A DNA stretch of 64,000 nt from Nocardia asteroides. Lineage in GTDB: Bacteria; Actinomycetota; Actinomycetes; Mycobacteriales; Mycobacteriaceae. A model generated the notes under the pieces. It was not told the DNA's origin, ran no database searches, and was given only the letters and a program-made list of their open reading frames with translations. The stretch is from positions 558,001-622,000 of the forward strand of contig CP082844.1 of NCBI GenBank assembly GCA_019930625.1, read 5' to 3'. The position numbers and the translations under genes are program-made. Below, piece by piece: positions 34,725 to 43,224 of this stretch (positions within the stretch are counted from its first letter, which is position 1; every line of letters starts with the position of its first letter).

Positions 34725-35837
34725 ATGCCCGGCAAGTCCGAGTATCCGGTTCAGTTGGTGCAGCCGGATGGTCGCCGTGTCCTCGATCCAGCGCATGCCG
34801 CGCTGGTCACCGACATCGGGCCGCAGCAGCTGCGGGCGTTGTACGCGGACATGGTGGTCACCCGGCGGATCGACGTCGAGGCCACCGCGCTGCAGCGGCA
34901 AGGCCAGCTCGGCCTGTGGGCGCCCCTGCTCGGACAGGAGGCCGCCCAGGTCGGCTCGGCGCACGCGTTGCGTCCCGACGACTACGTGTTCTGCAGCTAC
35001 CGCGAAACGGCGGTCGCCTACTGCCGCGGGGTGCCGCCCACCGATCTCACCCGGCTCTGGCGCGGAGCCGCCCACCATTGCTGGGACCCGCGTCCGGTGA
35101 ACATGACCAACCCGAACATCGTCGTCGGTTCCCAGGGCCTGCACGCGACCGGTTACGCGTTCGCCGCGCACTTGGACGGCGCCGAGATCGCCACCATCGC
35201 CTATTTCGGCGACGGCGCCAGCAGTCAGGGCGATCTGGCCGAGGCGCTCGGATTCGCCGCGAGCTGGAGCGCGCCCGTGGTGTTCTTCTGCCAGAACAAC
35301 CATTGGGCGATCAGCGAACCGGTGCGGGTCCAGAGCGCGACACCGATCGCCCACCGCGCGTACGGATACGGCATGCCGGGCACGCAGGTCGACGGCAACG
35401 ATGTGCTCGCCGTGCTCGCCGTGACCAGACAGGCGGTGGCCAGGGCGCGCTCCGGCGGCGGCCCGTCGTTCATCGAAGCGCTCACCTACCGGATGGGTCC
35501 GCACACCACCGCGGACGATCCCACCCGCTACCGCTCGGCCGCCGAGACCGAGCAGTGGGCGCGGCGCGATCCGATCGACCGTGTCCGCAGGCTGCTCGAG
35601 CACGAAGGGCACTGGGACGACGCGTTCGCCGCCCAGGTCGCCGAGCGTTCGGACGCGGTCGCCCGAGCGGTGCGCGGCGCGACCATCGGCATGCCCGATC
35701 CGGCGCCGAGCGAGCTGTTCGACCACGTCTACACCGCTCCGCACCCGCTGATCACCGAACAGCGGAGGGCATACGCGCAATACCTGGCCGGTGATCCCGG
35801 CGGGCACCGCGCACCAGCAGAAGGAGTCCCGCGATGA
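34725..35837 (+). CDS. bkdA: Branched-chain 2-oxoacid dehydrogenase E1 alpha subunit
   Basis: ATG 34725 follows GAGGAGG by 9 nt, giving 370 residues. The thiamine diphosphate motif is GDGASSQGDLAEALGFAASWSAPVVFFCQNNHWAIS near 168-203. The phosphorylation-loop region YRMGPHTTADDPTRYR near 260 is also typical of E1 alpha. It decarboxylates 2-oxoacids and acylates E2 lipoate with the beta subunit. The adjacent Lrp-type regulator and valine-degradation genes favour branched-chain substrates over pyruvate. Confidence 0.88.
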   Translation: MPGKSEYPVQLVQPDGRRVLDPAHAALVTDIGPQQLRALYADMVVTRRIDVEATALQRQGQLGLWAPLLGQEAAQVGSAHALRPDDYVFCSYRETAVAYCRGVPPTDLTRLWRGAAHHCWDPRPVNMTNPNIVVGSQGLHATGYAFAAHLDGAEIATIAYFGDGASSQGDLAEALGFAASWSAPVVFFCQNNHWAISEPVRVQSATPIAHRAYGYGMPGTQVDGNDVLAVLAVTRQAVARARSGGGPSFIEALTYRMGPHTTADDPTRYRSAAETEQWARRDPIDRVRRLLEHEGHWDDAFAAQVAERSDAVARAVRGATIGMPDPAPSELFDHVYTAPHPLITEQRRAYAQYLAGDPGGHRAPAEGVPR

Positions 35838-36817
35838 TCACCACCTTCGCCGCCGCGCTCAACACCGGCTTACGCCGCGCGCTGGAGGACGATCCGAAGG
35901 TCTTGCTGATGGGCGAGGACATCGGCCGCCTCGGCGGCGTATTCCGGGTGACCGACACGTTGCAGAAGGACTTCGGCGACAACCGCGTCATCGATACGCC
36001 GCTGGCCGAATCCGGCATCATCGGAACGGCTTTCGGCATGGCGCTCCGGGGCTACCGGCCGGTGTGCGAGATCCAGTTCGACGGCTTCGTCTATCCCGCC
36101 TTCGATCAGATCGTCTCGCACGTCGCCAAGATCAACTATCGCACCCAGGGAAAGGTCAACGCGCCGTTGACCATTCGCATCCCGTTCGGCGGCGGCATCG
36201 GTTCGGTCGAGCACCACTCCGAATCACCCGAAGTCTATTTCGCGCACACCGCTGGGCTGCGCGTCGTGACACCGAGCAACCCCTCGGACGCGTACTCGAT
36301 GATCCGCCGGGCGATCGCGTTGAACGACCCGGTGATCTTCTTCGAGCCCAAGCGCAGGTACTGGGACAAAGCCGACGTCGACTTCGTCGCGCTCGACCGC
36401 GACGGCGGCATGGCACTGGACCGCGCGCGCGTGTGCACCACGGGTTCGGACGCGACCGTCGTCGCCTACGGCGGCACCGTGGCGACCGCGCTGTCGGCCG
36501 CGCGGATCGCCGCGCGGGAGGGACGCGCACTCGAGGTGATCGACCTGCGCAGCCTGTCTCCGATCGATTTCGACACCATCGAGGAGTCGGTCGCGAAGAC
36601 CGGACGGCTGGTCGTCACGCACGAGGCGCCGGTATTCGCCGGGCTCGGCGCCGAGATCGCCGCGCGAATCACCGAGCGCTGCTTCTACCACTTGGAGGCG
36701 CCGGTGCTGCGCGTCGGCGGATTCGACATCCCCTACCCCCCGGCTAAGCTCGAGAAGCACCACCTGCCCGACCCCGACCGCATTCTCGACGCGGTCGACC
36801 GTTCCCTCGCCGCGTGA
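35834..36817 (+). CDS. bkdB: Branched-chain 2-oxoacid dehydrogenase E1 beta subunit
   Basis: ATG overlaps the E1 alpha stop (ATGA). The 327-residue protein has MGEDIGRLGGVFRVTDTLQKDFGDNRVIDTPLAE near 24, IPFGGGIGSVEHHSESPEVYFAHTAGLRVVTPSNPSDAY near 118, and a transketolase C-terminal domain ending FDIPYPPAKLEKHHLPD. It completes the E1 heterotetramer. Length and motif order are those of the family. Confidence 0.92.
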   Translation: MITTFAAALNTGLRRALEDDPKVLLMGEDIGRLGGVFRVTDTLQKDFGDNRVIDTPLAESGIIGTAFGMALRGYRPVCEIQFDGFVYPAFDQIVSHVAKINYRTQGKVNAPLTIRIPFGGGIGSVEHHSESPEVYFAHTAGLRVVTPSNPSDAYSMIRRAIALNDPVIFFEPKRRYWDKADVDFVALDRDGGMALDRARVCTTGSDATVVAYGGTVATALSAARIAAREGRALEVIDLRSLSPIDFDTIEESVAKTGRLVVTHEAPVFAGLGAEIAARITERCFYHLEAPVLRVGGFDIPYPPAKLEKHHLPDPDRILDAVDRSLAA

Positions 36818-36847
36818 GGCGGGCTCGCCGTAGTGAGAGGTGCTCCC

Positions 36848-38185
36848 GTGGAAAACTCGGCCCGTCAAGACTTTTCGGCGTCCGTGTTGGAATTCCGGTT
36901 GCCGGACCTCGGGGAGGGCCTCGCCGACGCCGAACTGGTGGCGTGGGAGGTGGCCGTCGGCGACACGGTCGAGTTGAATCAGGCCATCGCCGAAGTGGAG
37001 ACCGCCAAAGCGGTCGTGTCGTTGCCGTCGCCGTTCGCGGGCCGGGTGGTGGAATTGCTCGCGCGGCCGGGCGACACCGTCGCGGTGGGGGCGCCGCTCA
37101 TCCGCGTGGAGCAGGCGGCCCGGCCGGAAGAGACCACGAGGGAAACGGGCCGTGCGTCGGTCTTGGTGGGTTATGGCCCCGAAGAAGAGGCCACATCCCG
37201 GCGGCGGCCTCCCTCGGAACAACACCGCGTCTCGCCGCCCGCCGAGGCGGATACCGAACTGCGGGAACCGGAACGGCCGGGCAAAGCGCTCGGCGAAACC
37301 CGCCCGGCGGCTACACCCGCCGCACGAAAACTCGCTCGTGAACTCGGCATTGACCTGTGGTTCATCGCGGGCTCAGGTCCGGGTGGCGCGGTTACCCTCG
37401 ATGACGTGCGCGGCGCGGTGCCCGTCTCCCAGCCGCGTCCGGTCGGACCGGCCGACGCGCCCGCCGGGACGGCCCTCCCGTCAGCGCGCGAGGAACGCAC
37501 TCCGATCAGTGGCATCCGCAAGCGCACCGCGGCGGCGATGACGAACAGCGCGCGCACCATCCCGCAGGCCGGGGCTTTCGTCACCGTCGACTGCACCGCC
37601 TCGATGGAACTCCTCGACCACCTGCGCAGCACCAAACCGTTCGCGGGCCTGACCCTGACGCCGCTGCCGCTGGTCGCCAAGGCCACGCTCGCCGCGCTGG
37701 CCGACCATCCCGGCATGAACGTCTTCTGGGACGAAGCCTCCGGAGAAATCGTCACCAAGCACTACGTGAACCTGGGGATCGCGGTGGCCACCGAGCGTGG
37801 GCTGCTGGTACCGAACATCAAAGAAGCGCAGACCTCGAGCCTGCGCGACCTGACCCGCGAGATCGGCTGGCTGGCCGAGACCGCCCGCGCGGGCCGCGCG
37901 ACGCCCGCCGACCTGCGCGGCGGCACCTTCACCATCACCAACGTCGGCGTCTTCGGCGTGGACGCCGGAGTCCCGCTGGTCAATCCGGGCGAGTCCGCCA
38001 TCCTGTGTCTCGGCTCGATCAGCAAGCGGCCGTGGGTCGTCCGGGACGAGATCGCCGTCCGGTGGGTGACAACCCTCGGCGTCAGCTTCGACCATCGCGT
38101 GATCGACGGCGAGCTCGCGGCCCGATTCCTCACCACCACCGCGGGATTCCTGGAAGACCCGCTCACCCTGCTCAGCCGCGTGTGA
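36848..38185 (+). CDS. bkdC: Dihydrolipoamide acyltransferase (E2) of the branched-chain complex
   Basis: GTG 36848 has GAGAGG upstream (a GTG at 36833 is possible). The 445-residue protein has a lipoyl domain with the modified Lys in VETAKAVVSLPSP near 50, a Pro/Glu-rich linker, an E1/E3-binding domain (TPAARKLARELGIDLWFI, about 157-175) and a catalytic domain ending SFDHRVIDGELAARFL, with His and Asp of the HRxxDG active site. It transfers the branched acyl group to CoA. No E3 gene is in the window, so E3 must be supplied elsewhere. Confidence 0.92.
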   Translation: MENSARQDFSASVLEFRLPDLGEGLADAELVAWEVAVGDTVELNQAIAEVETAKAVVSLPSPFAGRVVELLARPGDTVAVGAPLIRVEQAARPEETTRETGRASVLVGYGPEEEATSRRRPPSEQHRVSPPAEADTELREPERPGKALGETRPAATPAARKLARELGIDLWFIAGSGPGGAVTLDDVRGAVPVSQPRPVGPADAPAGTALPSAREERTPISGIRKRTAAAMTNSARTIPQAGAFVTVDCTASMELLDHLRSTKPFAGLTLTPLPLVAKATLAALADHPGMNVFWDEASGEIVTKHYVNLGIAVATERGLLVPNIKEAQTSSLRDLTREIGWLAETARAGRATPADLRGGTFTITNVGVFGVDAGVPLVNPGESAILCLGSISKRPWVVRDEIAVRWVTTLGVSFDHRVIDGELAARFLTTTAGFLEDPLTLLSRV

Positions 38186-38204
38186 TGCCGTCCGCCCTCG
38201 GCGC

Positions 38205-38627
38205 TCAGTCCGTGACGAGCGCCGCCGCCGCGGTGCGGATGACCTCCGGGATCTCGACCGGCTTGCGGGTCTCGGCGTCCACGTAGACGTGCACGAAGAC
38301 GCCGGTGGCGGACAGTTCCAGCGCGCCGTCGGCCCCCCGGAAGATGGCCAGGTCGTAGGTGATGCTGGAGCGGCCGAGCCGGGAGATGCGCAAGCCGACC
38401 TGCAACTGGTCGGGGAAACTGATCGAGCCGAGGTACTGGCAGGAGGTCTGCGCCACCACTCCGAGCGCGGGCAACTCGCGGATGTCGGTTCCGGTGGCGT
38501 GCATCAACCACGCGTTGACCGCGGTGTCGAAGTACGAGTAGTAGGTCACGTTGTTCACGTGCCCGTAGTGGTCGTTGTCGGCCCACCGGGTCGGCACCGG
38601 CCAGAGCACCGGATACTGCTGCGTCAC
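38205..38627 (-). CDS. Acyl-CoA thioesterase (hotdog fold, 4HBT type)
   Basis: The 140-residue protein starts at GTG 38627 and has RWADNDHYGHVNNVTYYSYFDTAVN near 14-38, the 4-hydroxybenzoyl-CoA thioesterase active-site pattern with the catalytic Asp. The final strands VHVYVDAETRKPVEIP complete the hotdog. It hydrolyses short or aromatic acyl-CoA. It lies between bkdC and array B; the array occupies its upstream region. Confidence 0.88.
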   Translation of the reverse strand: MTQQYPVLWPVPTRWADNDHYGHVNNVTYYSYFDTAVNAWLMHATGTDIRELPALGVVAQTSCQYLGSISFPDQLQVGLRISRLGRSSITYDLAIFRGADGALELSATGVFVHVYVDAETRKPVEIPEVIRTAAAALVTD

Positions 38628-38653
38628 CCGGCCGACGATAGCTCAGTGGGAAT

Positions 38654-38883
38654 GCGGCTGTATCCATCGAGCCGCGTGCGGGGCCCTACGTGGCTACGCG
38701 AGCTCCCTCCTCCGGGCCTGACCGCACGCGGCTGTATCCATCGAGCCGCGTGCGGGGCCCTACGTGGCTACGCGAGCTCCCTCCTCCGGGCCTGACCGCA
38801 CGCGGCTGTATCCATCGCGCCGCGTGCGGGGCCCTACGTGGCTACGCGAGCTCCCTCCTCCGGGCCTGACCGCACGCGGCTGT
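38654..38883 (-). repeat. Tandem array B, 74-bp hairpin units
   Basis: Units begin at 38654, 38728 and 38802, with a short fourth start at 38876. Linker hairpins: GCACGCGGCT (38724-38733) pairs perfectly with AGCCGCGTGC (38744-38753) around a 10-nt loop. The next junction, 38798-38807 with 38818-38827, has one mismatch. The blocks GGGCCCC and GGTCAGGCCCGGAGG on the minus strand are the same as in array A. The upstream edge runs into the AraC gene and supplies its C-terminal codons. Confidence 0.95.
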
Positions 38884-39799
38884 GCCGGTGGTCGCGCGGG
38901 GAGACGCCGAAGTGCCGCTTGAACGCGGTGCTCAGCGCGAAGGCACTGCCGTACCCGACCTGACGGGCGATGGCCTCGACCGTGGCGTCGGACTCCTGCA
39001 GCAGGTCGGCGGCCAGTGCAAGCCGCCATTCGGTGAGGAAGGCCATCGGCGGCTCACCCACCAGGTCGGTGAACCGGCGCGCCAGCGCGGCCCGCGACAC
39101 CCCCACCGCCTCGGCCAAGCCCGCGACCGTCCACCCGTGCGCCGGATTGTGCTGGAGCAGGCGCAGGGCTCTGCCGACCAGCGGGTCACCGTAGGCGTGG
39201 TACCAGGCGGGCGCGTCGTTGCGGGCGAACCAGGCGCGCAGCGCGGCGATCAGCACCAGATCCAGCAGGCGATCCAGCACGGCGCTCTGGGCGGGCTCGT
39301 CCTTGGTCACCTCGTCGACCAGGATGTCGAGCACCCGGCTGTCGAAGTCGTCGCGCTGCAACACCAGCGCGGGTGGGAGCGCGCGCAGCAGGCGCTGGCT
39401 GGCCGCGCCCGCGGACTCATAGGTGCCGGTGACCATCAGGGTCGCTCCGTGCGGATCGGTCCCCCACTGCCGGACACCCAAACTGAGTGTTTCGCAAAGA
39501 ATTTCGCCGTCCGGCGTCTTCGTCACCTGGCCGGGATGGATGACGATCTGCGGTTCGGTGGCCGGGTCGTCGGCCACCGTGTACGGCGCGGGCCCGCGAA
39601 AGATCGCGACATCGCCCGCGCCCAACTGCCGCGGCGCGCCCTGATCGGTGACGATCCACCCGCCGCCGCGGATCATCGACAGCACGGTCAGCGGCGCCTC
39701 GTCCTCGATGCGCAGCGACCACGGCGGATTCAGCAGCGAGCACATCAGGAACGCGCCGCGAGCGCGAGGGCCTTCGAGCAGACTGGCGAGCGCATCCAC
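38834..39799 (-). CDS. AraC-family regulator with cupin sensor, C-terminus altered by repeat
   Basis: The protein starts with MDALASLLEGPRARGAFL from GTG 39799 (321 residues; GTG 39820 is an alternative). The N-terminal cupin (LRIEDEAPLTVLSMIRGGGWIV) is followed by two HTH motifs: GWTVAGLAEAVGVSRAALARRF near 225 and TVEAIARQVGYGSAFALSTAFKRHFGVSPRDHR near 273. After the usual PRDHR end, the last 15 or so residues (RVRSGPEEGARVAT) are encoded by the edge of array B, so the natural C-terminus was replaced. It likely regulates the divergent NAD(P)-binding gene. Confidence 0.85.
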   Translation of the reverse strand: MDALASLLEGPRARGAFLMCSLLNPPWSLRIEDEAPLTVLSMIRGGGWIVTDQGAPRQLGAGDVAIFRGPAPYTVADDPATEPQIVIHPGQVTKTPDGEILCETLSLGVRQWGTDPHGATLMVTGTYESAGAASQRLLRALPPALVLQRDDFDSRVLDILVDEVTKDEPAQSAVLDRLLDLVLIAALRAWFARNDAPAWYHAYGDPLVGRALRLLQHNPAHGWTVAGLAEAVGVSRAALARRFTDLVGEPPMAFLTEWRLALAADLLQESDATVEAIARQVGYGSAFALSTAFKRHFGVSPRDHRHSRVRSGPEEGARVAT

Positions 39800-39814
39800 G
39801 CCTCCAGAGTAGAC

Positions 39815-39828
39815 GATCACGCATGATC
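39815..39828. promoter_or_regulatory. Inverted repeat between divergent AraC and NmrA-like genes
   Basis: GATCA-CGCA-TGATC lies in the 81-bp divergent promoter region, just upstream of the chosen AraC start. It covers the alternative GTG at 39820, which favours the shorter AraC protein. Candidate operator only. Confidence 0.4.
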
Positions 39829-39880
39829 ATGAGCCGCTGAACCATGTTCCGTCTCAGCTGCGGCGGATGTACTTGGATCC

Positions 39881-40729
39881 ATGACAAACACCACCGCTGA
39901 CCACCACCTCATCCTCGTGACCGGCGGCACCGGCAAGACCGGCAGCCGTGTCCTCACCCGGCTGCGCGCGGCCGGGCATCCGGTCCGCGTCGGCTCGCGA
40001 GCCGCGGACATCCCGTTCGACTGGGCCGACCGCGGCACCTGGCCCGCCGCGCTGACCGGCGTGCGCGCCGTCTACGTCGCGTTCCAGCCGGACCTCGCGG
40101 TCCCCGGCGCGCCCGAGGTGATCCGCGCGTTCGCCGGGGCCGCCGCGCAAGCAGGCGTGCGCAAGCTGGTGCTGCTGTCCGGGCGGGGCGAGCCGGAGGC
40201 CGTGCAGTGCGAGCAGGCCGTGCGGGACTCGGGCCTGCACTGGACGATCATGCGCAGCAGTTTCTTCGCGCAGAACTTCAGTGAGGGCGCGTTCACCGAT
40301 TACATCCTGGCCGGGGAACTCGCACTGCCCAATGGCAGCGTGCCCGAGCCGTTCGTGCACGCCGACGACATCGCCGACGTAGCCGTCGCCGCGCTCACCT
40401 CGGACCGGCACGACGGCGAGATCTACGAACTGACCGGGCCGCGGGCGATCACCTTCGGCGAGGCGGTCGCGGAGATCGCGGCGGCCACCGGAAGGCCGAT
40501 CGCCTTCGTGCCCGTCTCCCGAACGGATTTCGTCGCCGGACTGACCGAAACCGGAGTTCCCGCCGACGTGGTGAGCCTGCTCGACTACTTGTTCGGCACC
40601 GTGCTCGACGGGCGCAACGCCGAGCCGGGCGAGGGCGTACGCCGTGCGCTCGGCCGCAGTCCGAAGGATTTCGCCGACTACGTCACGCAGACGGCGGCCA
40701 CCGGAATCTGGAATGTCCCGGCCGCATGA
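39881..40729 (+). CDS. NmrA-like NAD(P)-binding protein
   Basis: The 282-residue atypical SDR starts MTNTTADHHLILVTGGTGKTGSRVLTRLRAAGHPVRVGSR, with the Rossmann GGTGKTG near 15-21. It continues with WTIMRSSFFAQNFSEG near 126 and EPFVHADDIADVAVAAL, features of the NmrA/quinone-reductase-like group that act as redox sensors or reductases. It is divergent from the AraC regulator, a common arrangement for a regulator and its target. Substrate unknown. Confidence 0.88.
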   Translation: MTNTTADHHLILVTGGTGKTGSRVLTRLRAAGHPVRVGSRAADIPFDWADRGTWPAALTGVRAVYVAFQPDLAVPGAPEVIRAFAGAAAQAGVRKLVLLSGRGEPEAVQCEQAVRDSGLHWTIMRSSFFAQNFSEGAFTDYILAGELALPNGSVPEPFVHADDIADVAVAALTSDRHDGEIYELTGPRAITFGEAVAEIAAATGRPIAFVPVSRTDFVAGLTETGVPADVVSLLDYLFGTVLDGRNAEPGEGVRRALGRSPKDFADYVTQTAATGIWNVPAA

Positions 40730-40875
40730 GGCGTTGAGAAGATAAGCGGGCTCGCTCGCGGACGCGACGCGCAATGCCGAGCGTCACGCACGGTCGCACG
40801 ACCAGGTCGACGACGCCCTGGACCGGTTCCGCGGGCGAGGCCGGCCGAAACGGACCATTTATCGGTACCGTCGAA

Positions 40876-42228
40876 GTGGTGTTGAGCCCGACGGTCGATC
40901 GTCCGATCCGCGTCGCGCGCGCCGCGGTGTTCACCGTTTTCGCGTTGAACGGCTTCCTACTCGCCATGTGGGTGGTGCACATCCCGGTCGTCATCGACCG
41001 CACCGGGATCTCGAAATCGACACTGGGGATGTTCATCCTGCTGATGTCCGGTGCGGGCATCGTCGGGATGCGGCTGGCGGGTCCGCTCGCCGATCGGTTC
41101 GGCAGCAGGACACTGGTCGGCGCTGCCGCGTGCATCGGGTCGGTGGCGGTGATCGGGCCCGGCCTGGCCACCGGCCCGTTCACTTTGGCGCTCGCTCTGA
41201 TGTTCTTCGGCTTCGGCAACGGAGCGCTGGACGTGTCGATGAATACCCAAGCGGTACTGGTCGAGCGGGCCTACCGGCGTCCGATCATGGCCGCCTTCCA
41301 CGCGCTGTTCTCCGGCGGTGGCTTGCTCGGTTCACTGCTCGGAGCCGCCGCGCTCCGGGCGGGCTGGGATGTGCGGGCGACCCTGACGCTCGCGGCGCTC
41401 GCCTGTGTCGCGCTGACGCTCGCGCTGGTGCCGCGGCTGCTGCGGGAAGTCTCCCCCTCCGCGCACACGGCCACCCACGGTGTCGCCTCCGTGCACGCGA
41501 CCGAGCTCGACGCCACGCCGCTCGGCCACGACGCGATGACGCCCCGGCACGAGGCCGCCGGGTCCGGGCACGACGTCACGCCGACCGCGTACGACGGGAC
41601 GGCGACGGCACAGCCGCTGAACCGACCTCGCGATGACAAGGTGGCACGCGGGCAGGTGAACGCCCGCGATCACGCCCGAAAAGTTCTCGCTCTGGCAGCG
41701 ATCGCCTTCGCACTGCTCCTGGCCGAGGGCGTGGCCGCGGACTGGAGCGCGTTGCAGATGCGCGAGCATCTGGGCGCCGACGCGGCGACCGCCGCGCTGG
41801 CCTTCGGCGCCTTCTCCACCACGATGACGATCGGGCGTTTCGGCATCGACCGGGTCAGCCACATCTTCGGCCGGGTCGCGGTGGTGCGCTACGGCTCGCT
41901 GATCGCCGCCCTCGGCTTCGCGGTGATCATCGTCTCGCCCTGGATTCCGCTGACGCTGCTGGGCTGGGCAATGACCGGGATCGGACTGGCCGGTGGCGTA
42001 CCGCAGATCTTCACCGCGGCAGGCAATCTGGGCTCCGGCACGGCCGCGACCGACATGTCCCGGGTGTTCAGCGTCGGCTACGTCGGATTGCTCGCCGGTC
42101 CCACGGTCATCGGCTGGCTCACCGCCGTGGTGTCGCTGACCACGGCCATGGTCGTACCGATGGTCGCCATACTGCTCTGCTGCTGGTTCGCGAGCGTCGT
42201 CGCCGAGCCCGGTAGGCAGGCGGACTGA
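40876..42228 (+). CDS. MFS transporter with His-containing cytoplasmic loop
   Basis: About 12 membrane helices are visible in 450 residues. LADRFGSRTLVGAAA near 75-90 is the MFS motif A region, and FFGFGNGALDVSMNTQAVLVERAYRRPIMAAFHALFSGGGLLGSLLGA matches the YbjJ/fucose-permease-like group. Between helices 6 and 7 is an unusual loop of roughly 65 residues containing several His (HTATHG, VHATEL, GHDAMTPRHEA, GHDVTP). Substrate unknown. The start is uncertain: GTG 40876, GTG 40879 or ATG 40774. Confidence 0.82.
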   Translation: MVLSPTVDRPIRVARAAVFTVFALNGFLLAMWVVHIPVVIDRTGISKSTLGMFILLMSGAGIVGMRLAGPLADRFGSRTLVGAAACIGSVAVIGPGLATGPFTLALALMFFGFGNGALDVSMNTQAVLVERAYRRPIMAAFHALFSGGGLLGSLLGAAALRAGWDVRATLTLAALACVALTLALVPRLLREVSPSAHTATHGVASVHATELDATPLGHDAMTPRHEAAGSGHDVTPTAYDGTATAQPLNRPRDDKVARGQVNARDHARKVLALAAIAFALLLAEGVAADWSALQMREHLGADAATAALAFGAFSTTMTIGRFGIDRVSHIFGRVAVVRYGSLIAALGFAVIIVSPWIPLTLLGWAMTGIGLAGGVPQIFTAAGNLGSGTAATDMSRVFSVGYVGLLAGPTVIGWLTAVVSLTTAMVVPMVAILLCCWFASVVAEPGRQAD

Positions 42229-42307
42229 CCGCCTCGGTGCCTCGCGGCTCGACCATCGGCACTCACTCGATGGCCGAGCCCCGACTTCCTCGACTATCCA
42301 CGAACCG

Positions 42308-43051
42308 CTACTTGGGCGGCGCCAGGCACAGGGTTATCGGCTCGGGCTTGGGATAGACGATCGTGTCGTTCTCGGTCGCCTTCGCTCCGCACGCGGATTT
42401 GTCCGCGGTGCCGCGCACGATCCGGCCGATCTTGAAGTCCGCCGCCGAACCACACGCGACCTTCGTGCTGGCGCCGAGGAAGCCGCCGTCGATGCAGTCG
42501 CCCTCCTTGACGTTCAGCCGCAGGCACAGCGTGTAATCGTTGCTGCCGGTCTGGTAGTAGCTGGCGTAATCCTTGGTCGGGCAGTCCGCGTTCGAGCCGT
42601 CGAGCCGTTGCGCCACGACGTAGTTGGCTTCCGGATCGGAGCATTCCTTGGTGGCGAACTCGGCTTTGATCGTGGTGCCCGACAACTTCGCGCACTGACC
42701 GATCTCGATCTTCTCCCCGTCCGAGCGGAACACGGTGCGGGCCCCCACGACCAGCAAGCCGAGCACCACGACGACACCGAGTACGGCCAGGATCTTGCCG
42801 ACGCCACCGCCGCCCCTGTTCTGCCGCGGTGGTGGCCCCGGCGGCGGGAACCCGCCACCCGGGTAGCCCGGCTGCTGCGGGAAGCCACCCTGCGGCGGAT
42901 AGCCCGGCTGGCCAGGGTATCCGGGCTGGGGGTAGCCCTGAGGCTGCCCCGGGTAACCCTGTTGCCCCGGAAAGCCTTGCGGAGCGGGACCGGGCGGCTG
43001 CTGTGGGTGGCCGGGCGGGCCTGGATTCGGATAGTTCGGTGGTGTGGTCAT
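42308..43051 (-). CDS. Proline-rich membrane protein, LppU/SCO3897-like
   Basis: The 247-residue protein starts at ATG 43051. Its first 80 residues are repetitive Gly/Pro/Gln/Tyr ([18 protein letters not shown]). A membrane helix follows near 87-106 ([20 protein letters not shown]). The external domain has six or more Cys and ends in the [18 protein letters not shown] sequence seen in LppU-type proteins. The Cys likely form disulfides outside the membrane. Function in the family is unknown. Confidence 0.8.
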   Translation of the reverse strand: MTTPPNYPNPGPPGHPQQPPGPAPQGFPGQQGYPGQPQGYPQPGYPGQPGYPPQGGFPQQPGYPGGGFPPPGPPPRQNRGGGGVGKILAVLGVVVVLGLLVVGARTVFRSDGEKIEIGQCAKLSGTTIKAEFATKECSDPEANYVVAQRLDGSNADCPTKDYASYYQTGSNDYTLCLRLNVKEGDCIDGGFLGASTKVACGSAADFKIGRIVRGTADKSACGAKATENDTIVYPKPEPITLCLAPPK

Positions 43052-43224
43052 GGATCCCCTCCCCGGGTCTCGCGTGGTTCCGTGCGCACAGCGCGACGGG
43101 CGAACCCATGGAATCTAGCCGATCGGTATGAACACCGCCGTGCGAGATACCGCGTGGTTCTTTTCACTCACTCGTAATGACGCGCGCTGCAAAGGTTCCG
43201 CTCAGCCGAGCCCTTCCGGCCGGT

